This document shows, piece after piece, positions 51,735 through 63,018 of a DNA stretch of 64,000 nt; position 1 is the stretch's first letter; the number at the start of each line of letters is the position of its first letter. A program made the translations under genes and the position numbers. Where the stretch lies: the NCBI RefSeq assembly GCF_963678635.1, contig NC_087064.1:68810123-68874122 (forward strand), in the 5' to 3' direction. Origin of the DNA: Symsagittifera roscoffensis (lineage: Eukaryota > Xenacoelomorpha > Acoela > Convolutidae). Under the pieces are notes generated by a model, which saw only the letters and a list, made by a program, of their open reading frames with translations, searched no databases and was not told where the DNA came from.

Positions 51735-54700
51735 AAAAATTTCTAACTCAGAGATGCTATTGACTTGATGATATTGTATGACTGATAAAAAAATGATAGT
51801 ATTGCAAATTGGAGAGCAGGTGCAGGCTGGAATTTTTTATCTTCAAGTGACTCAATGGTGAAGTTGTCTCAAAACTTACTATAGGACGGGCGAAAATAGT
51901 TTTTGGAAACAAATCGTGTTTTCAGCAACAAATGGGACCGTTTACTCTCTATTTAGGTGAAAAATTTTCCTGAGCAGAAAAACAATAGGAGTGGAACATC
52001 AAACAAAAATAAGAGTTGGTGAAGACAAAGAAACAACTCTAGGGCTTAGATTCAATAGTTTTTCTTAAGCGAGACAGAACTGAAGAGTGAGGGTGCTTGT
52101 TGGCAAATTGAGGACAGAATTATAAATGATGATGATAAGAAGAAATTGACCTAAATTTTTTGTCAAGAGCTCTCACCTTAATAAAAATTTGCTGAATGAG
52201 CGGATTAAGGATGAAGTGAGAGCCAAATGGGAATTTTCAGAGGTTTAAGAGTGTGCACTTGAAGTAAGGTTAAGAAATCGAGAGTAGTGAGTTTATAAGC
52301 AGAGTAAGCAAATCTTCAAGGTTTTTGAACTGAATCTCCCAGGGTGAAACTGGATAAAACTGAAACTTCAAGGTAAAAACGATCCTACCGACTAATGTAG
52401 GTTTTGATAAACTGAGTATTCTGTTTTTTTTTACGAGAAATCATTACCCATTTTTCAGCTCAAACTAAAAAATTGATTGGATATGGCATAATGTTTTTCA
52501 AATCACTCGATGTGATACCACGAGATCAGAATTCAACACGCGGCTCTAAAACAACTATTGATTCAAATTTGTTTTCCTACCAACCTGTGATATACGCTTC
52601 TTTTTATATCCTGCAATTGGATTTAAACATGTATACAGTTTTTATAGTTTAGCAGGCGATGCAGGTTTTGTTGGAGGTTGTTTTTATTCAGAAATTTGTT
52701 TTCGACAATCATTGCTTCTAACTTTAATGATCTCATATGAAACTGTAGCTGGTCTTTCTTTTTCTCCAGTGATGAAACGTTTGGTTCAGATGAAATGGCT
52801 CAAAGTGTTCCGGTAAATACAGGCACCAAGACAATTTTTCCATTAATCAGCCTAATGTATTTAAGAAAAAAACTGATATTTATCAGGTTGAAGCGCCTTT
52901 TCCTTTTTCGAATTGTTTAGTCTCCTCGCGTTATTTAAGAGAAAAAAGCTTTTTAATTTTTTTTGCTTTAAATTGACAAAGATTTAACTTTCAAATAAAA
53001 AAAGTTTTTATAAAAAGGAATATTGATTTCTTTTATAAAAAAAGATTTTATCAGCGGGCAATGAAGACAAAATTACAATTGTTTTAATTGAATAGTTCGA
53101 TGACAGTGATTCGTGTTTTTAGAAACAACACAAAAGTCGCGATTTATCCAATGTTCTTCTTTTCAAAATAGTAGTTTTACTTCACGGAGTGTTCATTTTT
53201 TTAAACTAAAACGCACTTATTTTTGTGGGTGTGGTTTTTAGTTCAAATTGAATAACAGAAAAAAAAAGTTCATTTGATATGAATTTTTCTAAAAACTTGA
53301 GTCAATTTTTTTTAGTCAGTTTGGAAAATCCTCAACAATTGGAATCTGCTCTGTAAGCCTCTGCAGTGTCCCGGCCCACAAAATTTGTAATTGAATTTTG
53401 TATTTGTTTCTCCGGCGTTGATATCACAAGTTCTCTCTCAAAAACCTTTTGTCTTTCGGCAAAATTGCAGGTAGTACTCATCGTTTACCTAATCTGAGCC
53501 AACCAACAAATATCACAGGGTCCACAAAAAAGTTTTCAATTCGAAAAATTTATAAAACACAGCAAATTTACAAAACCACTTCGCGATAGTACATTTTTTC
53601 AGTTTGTTTTTTTCTCTAACGATTAAAATTATTGCAAATTTGTCACTTGACATATGATAATTTTAAAGCATCAAAAAATTCCTGATTAATTTCTGTGCTG
53701 AAAAAGAAGAAACTCAGTTTTGAAAATGTGTTTAAGTTTCTTAAGTTCTTAATATTTATAGAAAACAGCATCTTTTTTTGTCATCATAAGCAAATTTTAC
53801 AATGAATGTTGGATATAACACACTTGTACCAATCCCCGGTTAACTATAGGGGCATGTTTTATTTCAAACAGCTGAAAAATTATAAGCTAGATAATCTTTG
53901 AACAACTACATTGTGTCACATAACACATTGTGACTCTTGGGCGAGTTAAACTACATCGTTCTTGAGCTTTTTATCGTTTATGTTTTTCGTTTTGTACAAT
54001 TTCAAATTTTCAATTTTACTTTTTATACAAACCTCTAAAAATCTCCCTTTTTGGAGATCTTTTGGCACGAAACCGTTTGAGACGCTCAGAGGAAATGTAA
54101 ATGAGGTTTTCAAAGGTTTACCAATTGCTAAGCAAAAAAAAAACAATGCTGAATTTTTTCTTTAAAATACTTTTTTTCATAAGCTTTCAATTAGTCCGAA
54201 AATATAAAAGAAATAGTTTCATTATTTATCTTCCAGGAGGGATAACGTTTCAAGAAAAATTTCATTTCGGAAAGGATAGCTACTTAGAGCTTTTGTTTTC
54301 AATACTGTTGTTTTGGAGTTTAAGTTTTTGGTCTTTAATTGCCGATTCGAAAAGAATTCACCGACCGTTCCTTGAGATCGTTCTCTCAACTCTATCATTT
54401 TTTCATTAGAAAATGCTTAGCAAAAAAAACAATGCTGAAATTGTGTGCATTCATATCTCTTTAAAATATTTTTTTTCATAAGTTTTCAATTAGTCCAAAA
54501 AATATAAAAAGAAATAGTTTCATTATTTGTTTTCAGGAAGGATAAGGTTTAAAAAGAATGTTTCATTTCGGAAAGGATAGCTACTTAGAGCTTTTATTTT
54601 TAATGCTGTTGGTTTGGAGTTTAAATTTTTTGGTCTTTAATTGCCGATTTGAAAACTTCAAAGTATTGAGAATTTAAACAAAAGATAAGCAAAAAAAACC

Positions 54701-55238
54701 ATGAAACGTTCCAATTGAGAAAGAATTTACCGACCGTTCCTTGAGATCAATTTCGCAACTCTATCATTTTTTTATTAGCAATTCCTTTTGTTTCAATGGT
54801 TTCAGTAAAAAAAATTAGTGCTTTTCTCCTGGCAAAATTTACTTTTGAATAGGTTTGCACCTTCTCTCGTCTCCCACAGTAAAAATTCACGAAGTCCTTT
54901 TGGGACTCGATTGTTGAGTCCTGAAATGCCCATTCGCCATTTTTTTTGCCTCAATACAACACTGTTTTGAGTCAAGACTATAAATTAGCATTAAGAATTA
55001 AAAAAACAGCGATCACTTCCAACGATTAAAAGCTGCACTTTTTATTCAAGTAGCAAAAATCATTGCTGATGCATAAAAGGTAGAGAAATAAACTTTCAAA
55101 CTCTGTACCCTAAAAGCAATCTTTTGTGATGAAAAATTTGAATTATCAATGGTTTTCTGAAAAGGTTCTGCTGAAGACAACACTTCCATCAGCATTATGC
55201 ATTCAGCTACACTAATTCGAAGTCAGACTTGTACCATA
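51735..55238 (+). repeat. ~3.5-kb segmental duplication, copy 2
   Basis: Same sequence as 48060-51272 but with an extra ~300-bp internal repeat (about 54115-54370 and 54412-54760, both matching 50480-50720). Its right end meets the Copia LTR at 55239, where copy 1 continues with CACAATACTTTGATT instead. Confidence 0.85.
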
Positions 55239-57631
55239 TCAAGGTTATTGCAGCGACAAACGTTAATTAATAAGGAGTGAATTAATGAGATTTGAGTGAT
55301 AATTCCAGTAGCAAATCAGATCAAATATATATGGTAAACCACCCGCACAAAGTCGCTCGAACCAATGACTAAAGGTCATGTTTCACCAGCTAATTTTAAC
55401 AAAAATCGGGAAGTGATCTTTCAGTTTGAACTGAATAAGAAAGATCAATTCCAGTTCAGTTAGGAAAAATCACCAATAACCCGCCTTTCAAATTAGGTGG
55501 TTCCTAGTAGAATGTCTCGGAAAAATGCAGTTTTGCACTTTCCCAAAATTTTCGTCAATGCGTCTGCAGGCATGTTTGCTGTTGGTAAAAAGGTTAATGT
55601 CACCTTCTTTTGTTCAACTAACTCTCGAAGGAAGTGTAGTTTTATGGCAAAATGCTTCGTCTTGCCGTGGTTCATTGAGTGTTTACTAAGGGCAATACAA
55701 GCTTGGTTATCAACGAAAACTTCTAAAAGCCTATTACAAAGTATGCCTAAGTCGCTAAGAATGCCCTGTAAATGAATTCCTTCCTTTACTGTTTCGACCA
55801 CAGCATTGTGTTCTGCTTCGGCTGTTGAATTTGATACACAACGCTGAAGTCTGCTAGACCAACTGATTACACCTGAGTTGTCACTGAGTTTAAAACATTA
55901 TCCTGAGGTACTTCTCCTATTGTCTATATTTCCAGCCCAGTCCGCATCCGAATAGCTAACAAGATTCAAGGCCTTATCCCTCCTGTAAACTAAAGGTAAA
56001 CTTTTCGTTCCTAGCAGATATCTAAGACAATTTTTCCGGCTTTCCAATGCTTTTCACCTGGGTTCTCCACAAAAGAACTTAAAAAATTTGCTGCAAAGCA
56101 AATGTCGGGTCTACTTGATAAAGCTAGGTAATTTAGACAACCAACAAGTCCTCGATAGTCACATTTTTTCATATTTTCTTGTTCTATGCTACCTTCTAAA
56201 GGACAATCTTCTTTTGTCAATTTTTCGTTTTCACCAATAGGGGTAGTTATCGGCTTTGCTTCGGTCATTTTAAATCTTGATATCAATTTTTCAACATATT
56301 TCTCCTGGCTTATCCTAATTTCGTTTCCTGAGTAATCAATTTTCATTCCTAAGAACCATTTAAGATCACTTATCTCGCTTATCTCAAATTTTTCAGAGAT
56401 ATTTCTTTCAAACCAGCCACCGAAATTTTTGTCTGCTCCACAAACCACTATATCATCGACCCACAAGCAAATTAAACCTTCTATCTCTCCCTCAATCCTC
56501 CTAACAAACAAGCACTCATCAAAAACTGAATTTTCAAAACCTAATTCCTCAAGATAGCTTTTTAGAGTCCTATGCCAGCTTCTACCGGACTGCTTCAGTC
56601 CATAAAGACTTTTCTTCAGAAGACAAACTAAAGGTTTTCCTTCTTCATCAAACTTCTCGAACCCTTCAGGTTGCTTCATAAGAATTTCTTCATCTAGTTT
56701 AGCATTCAAGTATGCAGTTTTTATGTCTAACTGTCTCAACTATTTTGAACTGCTAAGCTCAGGACTATTCTTATGGTCGACATCTTGGCTGTAGGCGAAT
56801 ACGTTTCGTGAAAATCCCTTCCTCCAACTTGGCTAAAACCTTTAGCAACAAATCTAGCCTTAAACCTGGAAATTTCACCATTAGGTCCGTACTTCAAAGC
56901 AAAATGCCATCTGCTGCCTCTAGGCTTCTCTCCTCTATTTCTAACTAGTTCCCAAATTTTGTTTTTCTCTAATGAATCAAACTCTTTTTTCATTGCTTCT
57001 TGCCAGTCAGGGTCTGCTAAAGCTTCCTTAGCACTTTTCGGTATATTTTCTCCAAAAAATACTACATCACCTACTCTTTCTCCTTCGTCAATTTCTATCT
57101 TTTTCTCAAAGTAGAACTTAGATTCGTCAAAACTAACGTTTCTAGTTTTTTGCACTTTGAGTTTTCCTTCACTCTCAATTCCTATCAGATAAGCTTTACT
57201 ATTTTCCGATGTCCCTAAGAAAATTCCCCTTCTAGAGTTTTTGTCTAGTTTTTTCCGAAACTGTTTTTCTACAAAACTATACGCTACACACCCAAAAGTT
57301 TTCACAAAATTAAGGTTGGGTTTTTCTCCATACATTGACTCGTAGGGTGTTTTGCCTATAGCAGAATGAAAACACATATTTTTGAGATTAGCAGCCATAT
57401 TAAGAGCATAAGGCCAATAAGTTTTCGACAAATTCGCATCAAAAATCATGCAGCGAGCCATTGGTGTAATTGTTCCCCACAACCTTTCTATCTTTCCGTT
57501 CTCTTGAGGGGTATAAGGAGCCGATGTTTTCAGTCTTATTTTTTGTTTCCTACAAACTCGCCTAAAATCTTGACCCATGTACTCTCCTGCGCCGTCTGAA
57601 GCTAAAGTCTGAGGGACTCCTATGTCTGCAA
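55239..57631 (-). mobile_element. partial Copia element (3' LTR and pol 3' part)
   Basis: LTR at 55239-55478, then pol up to the integrase core, where it is cut by the duplication joint. It is the duplicated 3' half of the element at 57903-63018, not an independent insertion, because the host flank is duplicated with it. Confidence 0.85.
55493..57631 (-). pseudogene. Copia pol fragment: integrase end, RT, RNase H (broken)
   Basis: Frames on the minus strand: 57578-56736 (integrase core end and RT start, WELVRNRGEKP), 56739-56011 (RT, YLNAKLDEEI and LYGLKQSG, catalytic LWVDDIV), 55801-55493 (RNase H C-terminus). Compared with the other copy it lacks 7 bp near 56737, which breaks the frame in RT, and 9 bp near 57047 (in frame). 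It does not have the extra T that breaks the other copy. It shares with the other copy the later frame break near 56011 and the stop in RNase H. Confidence 0.85.
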
Positions 57632-57902
57632 TGAGTCAAGACTAAAAATTAGCATTAAGAATTAAAAAAACAGCGATCACTTTCAACGATTAAAAGCTGC
57701 ACTTTTTATTCAAGTAGCAAAAATCATTGCTGATGCATAAAAGGTAGAGAAATAATTTTTCAAACTCTGTACCCTAAAAGCAATCTTTTGTGATGAAAAA
57801 TTTGAATTATCAATGGTTTTCCGAAAAGGTTCTGCTGAAGACAACACTTCCATCAGCATTATGCATTCAGCTACACTAACTCGAAGTCAGACTTGTACCA
57901 TA

Positions 57903-58142
57903 TCAAGGTTATTGCAGCGACAAACGTTAATTAATAAGGAGTGAATTAATGAGATTTGAGTGATAATTCCAGTAGCAAATCAGATCAAATATATATGGTA
58001 AACCACCCGCACAAAGTCGCTCGAACCAATGACTAAAGGTCATGTTTCACCAGCTAATTTTAACAAAAATCGGGAAGTGATCTTTCAGTTTGAACTGAAT
58101 AAGAAAGATCAATTCCAGTTCAGTTAGGAAAAATCACCAATA
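57903..58142 (-). repeat. Copia 3' LTR
   Basis: 240 bp, begins TATTGGTGATTTTTCC on the minus strand, preceded by the purine-rich AAAGGCGGGT (58152-58143), the probable polypurine tract. An identical duplicated LTR is at 55239-55478. Confidence 0.85.
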
Positions 58143-58156
58143 ACCCGCCTTTCAAA

Positions 58157-59955
58157 TTAGGTGGTTCCTAGTAGAATGTCTCGGAAAAATGCAGTTTTGC
58201 ACTTTCCCAAAATTTTCGTCAATGCGTCTGCAGGCATGTTTGCTGTTGGTAAAAAGGTTAATGTCACCTTCTTTTGTTCAACTAACTCTCGAAGGAAGTG
58301 TAGTTTTATGGCAAAATGCTTCGTCTTGCCGTGGTTCATTGAGTGTTTACTAAGGGCAATACAAGCTTGGTTATCAACGAAAACTTCTAAAAGCCTATTA
58401 CAAAGTATGCCTAAGTCGCTAAGAATGCCCTGTAAATGAATTCCTTCCTTTACTGTTTCGACCACAACATTGTGTTCTGCTTCGGCTGTTGAAGTTGATA
58501 CACAACGCTGAAGTCTGCTAGACCAACTGATTACACCTGAGTTGTCACTGAGTTTAAAACATTATCCTGAGGTACTTCTCCTATTGTCTATATTTCCAGC
58601 CCAGTCCGCATCCGAATAGCTAACAAGATTCAAGGCCTTATCCCTCCTGTAAACTAAAGGTAAACTTTTCGTTCCTAGCAGATATCTAAGACAATTTTTC
58701 CGGCTTTCCAATGCTTTTCACCTGGGTTCTCCACAAAAGAACTTAAAAAATTTGCTGCAAAGCAAATGTCGGGTCTACTTGATAAAGCTAGGTAATTTAG
58801 ACAACCAACAAGTCCTCGATAGTCACATTTTTTCATATTTTCTTGTTCTATGCTACCTTCTAAAGGACAATCTTCTTTTGTCAATTTTTCGTTTTCACCA
58901 ATAGGGGTAGTTATCGGCTTTGCTTCGGTCATTTTAAATCTTGATATCAATTTTTCAACATATTTCTCCTGGCTCATCCTAATTTCGTTTCCTGAGTAAT
59001 CAATTTTCATTCCTAAGAACCATTTAAGATCACTTATCTCGCTTATCTCAAATTTTTCAGAGATATTTCTTTCAAACCAGCTACCGAAATTTTTGTCTGC
59101 TCCACAAACCACTATATCATCGACCCACAAGCAAATTAAACCTTCTATCTCTCCCTCAATCCTCCTAACAAACAAGCACTCATCAAAAACTGAATTTTCA
59201 AAACCTAATTCCTCAAGATAGCTTTTTAGAGTCCTATGCCAGCTTCTACCGGACTGCTTCAGTCCATAAAGACTTTTCTTCAGAAGACAAACTAAAGGTT
59301 TTCCTTCTTCATCAAACTTCTCGAACCCTTCAGGTTGCTTCATAAGAATTTCTTCATCTAGTTTAGCATTCAAGTATGCAGTTTTTATGTCTAACTGTCT
59401 CAACTGATACCTATTTTGAACTGCTAAGCTCAGGACTATTCTTATGGTCGACATCTTGGCTGTAGGCGAATACGTTTCGTGAAAATCCCTTCCCTCAACT
59501 TGGCTAAAACCTTTAGCAACAAACCTAGCCTTAAACCTGGAAATTTCACCATTAGGTCCGTACTTCAAAGCAAAATGCCATCTGCTGCCTATAGGCTTCT
59601 CTCCTCTATTTCTAACTAGTTCCCAAATTTTGTTTTTCTCTAATGAATCAAACTCTTTTTTCATTGCTTCTTGCCAGTCAGGGTCTGCTAAAGCTTCCTT
59701 AGCACTTTTCGGTATATTTTCGAGAACTTCTCCAAAAAATACTACATCACCTACTCTTTCTCCTTCGTCAATTTCTATCTTTTTCTCAAAGTAGAACTTA
59801 GATTCGTCAAAACTAACGTTTCTAGTTTTTTGCACTTTGAGTTTTCCTTCACTCTCAATTCCTATCAGATAAACTTTACTATTTTCCGATGTCCCTAAGA
59901 AAATTCCCCTTCTAGAGTTTTTGTCTAGTTTTTTTCCGAAACTGTTTTTCCACAA
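58157..59955 (-). pseudogene. Copia pol: integrase end, RT, RNase H (broken)
   Basis: ORF 59955-58675 (426 codons) carries the integrase C-terminus, RT (FKARFVAKGF, QLDIKTAYLNA, QSGRSWH, LWVDDIVVCG) and connection up to GKIVLDIC. RNase H continues in another frame, meets a stop at 58564-58562 and ends with the frame 58465-58157 (VDNQACIALSKH, MPADALTK). The entry into this ORF from gag is broken by one extra T in a T run near 59934. Two of the three lesions also occur in the duplicated copy and therefore predate the duplication. Confidence 0.85.
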
Positions 59956-61936
59956 AACTATACGCTACACACCCAAAAGTTTTCACAAAATTAAGGTTGG
60001 GTTTTTCTCCATACATTGACTCGTAGGGTGTTTTGCCTATAGCAGAATGAAAGCACATATTTTTGAGATTAGCAGCCATATTAAGAGCATAAGTCCAATA
60101 AGTTTTCGACAAATTGGCATCAAAAATCATGCAGCGAGCCATTGGTGTAATTGTTCCCCACAACCTTTCTATCTTTCCGTTCTCTTGAGGGGTATAAGGA
60201 GCCGATGTTTCCAGTCTTATTTTTTGTTTCCTACAAACTCGACTAAAATTTTGACCAATGTACTCTCCTGCGCCGTCTGAAACTAAAGTCTGAGGGACTC
60301 CTATGTCTGCAATGAAACTTTCCAACTTTTCTGTTGCCTCATCTCTCGTCTTCATGAAATAAATTTTCAAATATCTAGAAAAACTGTCCACAAAACCTAT
60401 AGCATATCTATGTCCATCCTCAGCTAGCGGATCGATAGGACCTAAAATATCTGTGTGAACAAAATCTAGTGTCCTGGTTGCCCTGGTATAAGAATCTTTC
60501 GGGACTGGCTTCTTTTTTGCTTTATTCAACTCACAAGTTTCACAATTCTCAATTTTAAAATCACTAATCTTCATGCCTTCAACATGTTGCTCCAAATGAC
60601 TTAAATCTTTGTAGTTATTATGACCCATCCTGCAATGCCACTGTTTCAATGTGCTTACTACATAACACTCGTCTTTTCCTACAAAAGTGTCCCATAAAAA
60701 GAGACCACTTTCCTCTCTTAATGGGTAAACTGATCCATTTCCCTGGCGAACAAACGAGCTCGCACCAAAAACAACTTCTGCTCCTGCTTTCTTCATTTTT
60801 GATACACTCAGCAAATTTCTTGAGTTTTCAGGAACGTACAAAGTATCCTTCAGCTCAATCATCTTAAACTCGCCTTTCTCATCTTTCACTCTGAATCTAA
60901 CTTCACCTTTCCCTAAAATTTTTGATTCAGAGAAATTTGCATTGCTAACCGATCCTTTGAAGTTCTCATCTAAACTAACAAACATGTCTCGATCCTTAAT
61001 CATATTACTGGTAGCTCCAGAGTCTACAACTAAGTCCTCGCCCGGAGACACTCCACTCAGAAAACTAAAATGAGCCTCTGTTTCAGCTACTAGGTTCTGC
61101 TGTTCTCGTTTAGTCTTACTAATGAACTTTTTCTTTGCTTGGCAATATTTTGCAATATGTCCAAACTCCTTGCACTCATAGCACTGTATTTTTTGAGCTC
61201 TATCTTCACTATCTCGTCTGCTAATTAAGTTTTCTCTGCACTGTTTCGACACATGTCCTCTTTTATGACACTTGAAACAAACTCTGTTCTCGCTATTAAA
61301 AGCATGCTCTTTTTCGATTACTTGTCTCTCGCTATCAAAATTCACTAAATCTCTTTTCAACTCATCTAAACTTTTCTCATCTCTACTAAACTTAGCTATA
61401 GTAGAAAAAGTTTCAAATTGTTTTGGAAGTCCTTTCAAAATAATTGAAATTAACATTTTTTCACTCACTCCTTCGTTCACTTGTTCTAAGTTATACTGAA
61501 TCTCCTCTGCTCTAGTCAAATAATCTATCACTGTTTCATTGCTATTCTTTTTCAAAGTTGTAAGTTCGGAGATTAGTTTTTGCAGCCTGGGTCTTTCAAA
61601 GCTCTTAAACCTTTTCCGTAAAACATCCCAAGCTTTGCTACCATTGCCTTTATAAGGTCCTAAAAACAAAACTGATTTTTTATCTAGAGACTGCACAAGT
61701 TCGTACCAGATATGCAACTGTTTTTCTTCAAAAATCTCTTTGCCTTTATCTATTGCAGCTTGTTTTTGATCACTGCTCGCATTCGGTCTTAAACTTGGCA
61801 TAAAATTTCTATAATCAACTGTCTCATCTAAAATCTTGTTTAACTTCAAGTGAAAAATTCGTGCCTCAAATTGCTCTTCAAAGTAGGAAAAATCTTCTTC
61901 TTTTCCCGAAAAAACTATCCTATCAGTTTTCGACAT
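59912..61936 (-). CDS. Copia gag-protease-integrase ORF
   Basis: 674 codons from ATG. UBN2/retrotran_gag-like region (residues ~1-200), two CCHC knuckles at 220-233 and 252-265 (CFKCHKRGHVSKQC, CYECKEFGHIAKYC), aspartic protease DSGATSNM at 305-312, GAG-pre-integrase zinc motif (WHCRMGHNNY … CETCELNK, ~433-471), and integrase core with DFVHTDILGP, VSDGAGEY and PYTPQENGKIERLWGT. It ends out of frame after EKQFRKK because of the extra T near 59934. Frame and motifs are otherwise intact. Confidence 0.9.
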   Translation of the reverse strand: MSKTDRIVFSGKEEDFSYFEEQFEARIFHLKLNKILDETVDYRNFMPSLRPNASSDQKQAAIDKGKEIFEEKQLHIWYELVQSLDKKSVLFLGPYKGNGSKAWDVLRKRFKSFERPRLQKLISELTTLKKNSNETVIDYLTRAEEIQYNLEQVNEGVSEKMLISIILKGLPKQFETFSTIAKFSRDEKSLDELKRDLVNFDSERQVIEKEHAFNSENRVCFKCHKRGHVSKQCRENLISRRDSEDRAQKIQCYECKEFGHIAKYCQAKKKFISKTKREQQNLVAETEAHFSFLSGVSPGEDLVVDSGATSNMIKDRDMFVSLDENFKGSVSNANFSESKILGKGEVRFRVKDEKGEFKMIELKDTLYVPENSRNLLSVSKMKKAGAEVVFGASSFVRQGNGSVYPLREESGLFLWDTFVGKDECYVVSTLKQWHCRMGHNNYKDLSHLEQHVEGMKISDFKIENCETCELNKAKKKPVPKDSYTRATRTLDFVHTDILGPIDPLAEDGHRYAIGFVDSFSRYLKIYFMKTRDEATEKLESFIADIGVPQTLVSDGAGEYIGQNFSRVCRKQKIRLETSAPYTPQENGKIERLWGTITPMARCMIFDANLSKTYWTYALNMAANLKNMCFHSAIGKTPYESMYGEKPNLNFVKTFGCVAYSFVEKQFRKKTRQKL

Positions 61937-62761
61937 TGCTTTCCTAATCCAATTTTCGACTTAATTCTCACACACAAAAAAAAGCTCCAATCCAAAACTC
62001 AAAAAATTAAGTATTGCCCTAGGTAAAAGTTCAATGACCCCGTTTTCTCTTACATCCAAATCATATTCTACAAACAACAATATCGCCCGCTTATATAATT
62101 ATGCAAGTATATTTGATTACCTAAATCTGATTTGGAACCTAACGGAGTGCGTACTGAATAACACATCAGCGACCTTAGCAAAGCTAAGGTCCCTCCTCAG
62201 ATTTCATACTAGGTAATATCTATATTAGCAAAATAGAAATTCGTTTTTTTTATTCTGGGGTATCAGTTTTTTTTTCTTTTAATTGCAATGTATTCTTTGG
62301 ATTGCTTTTGTGTCGGATTCGAGCAACCGCGTACGAACGAATTTATCCTTCGTACGAACAAATAAAACATGTAATTAATCAGTTTGTTTCAGTTTTATTT
62401 CACTATCAATAGTGTAGTGCTTCTTCCACTGCTGTGCTCACTCAGTGCCCCTTCGTGCAGCTTTTGACCGTCTTCTCTTCTTCTCTGTTGTGTTTCCCTG
62501 CTTCTATCGTCAGAGTTGTCTATCTCTAGAAGTTGTGTTGCCCTTCTTCTATCTTTGCACTTCTCTGTCTGATCAATCGTCTATCTCCAAGTAGTCAAGT
62601 AGTTTTGGCCTGCTTCTCTCGCAGTTGTCTAACTGATCAGTTGTATATTTCAAGTTGTGATTTTCACTGTCACAACTCCACTGCTAGTCTCAACTTTTTT
62701 CCTTATTCGTTTGAACAAACAGTCAATCTTGACTCCTGACTTCTCACTCGTGATTGGGCAT
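61937..62761 (-). other. Copia 5' leader
   Basis: About 825 bp between primer site and gag ATG. Contains short direct repeats of AGAAGTTGTGTTG/CTTCTMTC type (62460-62640) and an imperfect palindrome CGTACGAACGAATTTATCCTTCGTACG at 62331-62357. No ORF accepted. Confidence 0.6.
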
Positions 62762-62775
62762 CTGGGCCCATAACC
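62762..62775 (-). promoter_or_regulatory. Copia primer binding site, internal initiator-Met tRNA fragment
   Basis: Minus strand reads GGTTATGGGCCCAG right after the LTR. This complements the anticodon arm of initiator methionine tRNA (CTGGGCCCATAACC), the primer site known from Drosophila copia, which uses a half-tRNA instead of a tRNA 3' end. Confidence 0.85.
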
Positions 62776-62777
62776 TT

Positions 62778-63018
62778 TCAAGGTTATTGCAGCGACAAAC
62801 TGTTGATTACTAAGGAGTGAATTAATGAGATTTGAGTGATAATTCCAGTAGCAAATCAGATCAAATATATATGGTAAATCACCCGCACAAAGTTGCTCGA
62901 ACCAATGACTAAAGGTCATGTTTCACCAGCTAATTTTAACAAAAATCGGGAAGTGATCTTTCAGTTTGAACTGAATAAGAAAGATCAATTCCAGTTCAGT
63001 TAGGAAAAATCACCAATA
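62778..63018 (-). repeat. Copia 5' LTR
   Basis: 241 bp; same as 57903-58142 apart from a few substitutions and an indel cluster near 62800-62815. Confidence 0.85.

Larger units (their letters stand above)
54968..57631. repeat. ~2.66-kb tandem duplication around the Copia 3' end, unit 1
   Basis: Contains ~270 bp of host flank, a Copia 3' LTR and the 3' part of pol. Unit 2 follows directly at 57632. Flank (TTTTGAGTCAAG), pol (GCAATGAAAC) and joint (GCAATGAGTCAAG) share TGA. Confidence 0.9.
57632..60312. repeat. ~2.66-kb tandem duplication, unit 2
   Basis: Second unit, 17 bp longer than unit 1 through three indels (1, 9 and 7 bp) in pol. It continues without a joint into the rest of the Copia element. 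Confidence 0.9.
57903..63018 (-). mobile_element. Copia (Ty1/copia) LTR retrotransposon, 5.1 kb, degenerate
   Basis: Minus-strand element: 5' LTR 62778-63018, tRNA-iMet-fragment primer site 62762-62775, leader, gag-PR-IN-RT-RH and 3' LTR 57903-58142. Integrase before RT is diagnostic of Copia. The LTRs are ~240 bp and differ at several positions plus small indels, so it is older than the BEL element. No target duplication: the 5' side borders satellite (CAATCATGG) and the 3' side borders the segmental duplication (TTGTACCATA). Confidence 0.88.

Noticed and set aside
54968-57631. Two independent Copia insertions
   Set aside because: The host flank is duplicated together with the 3' LTR and pol, and old lesions are shared, so it is one insertion followed by a tandem duplication.
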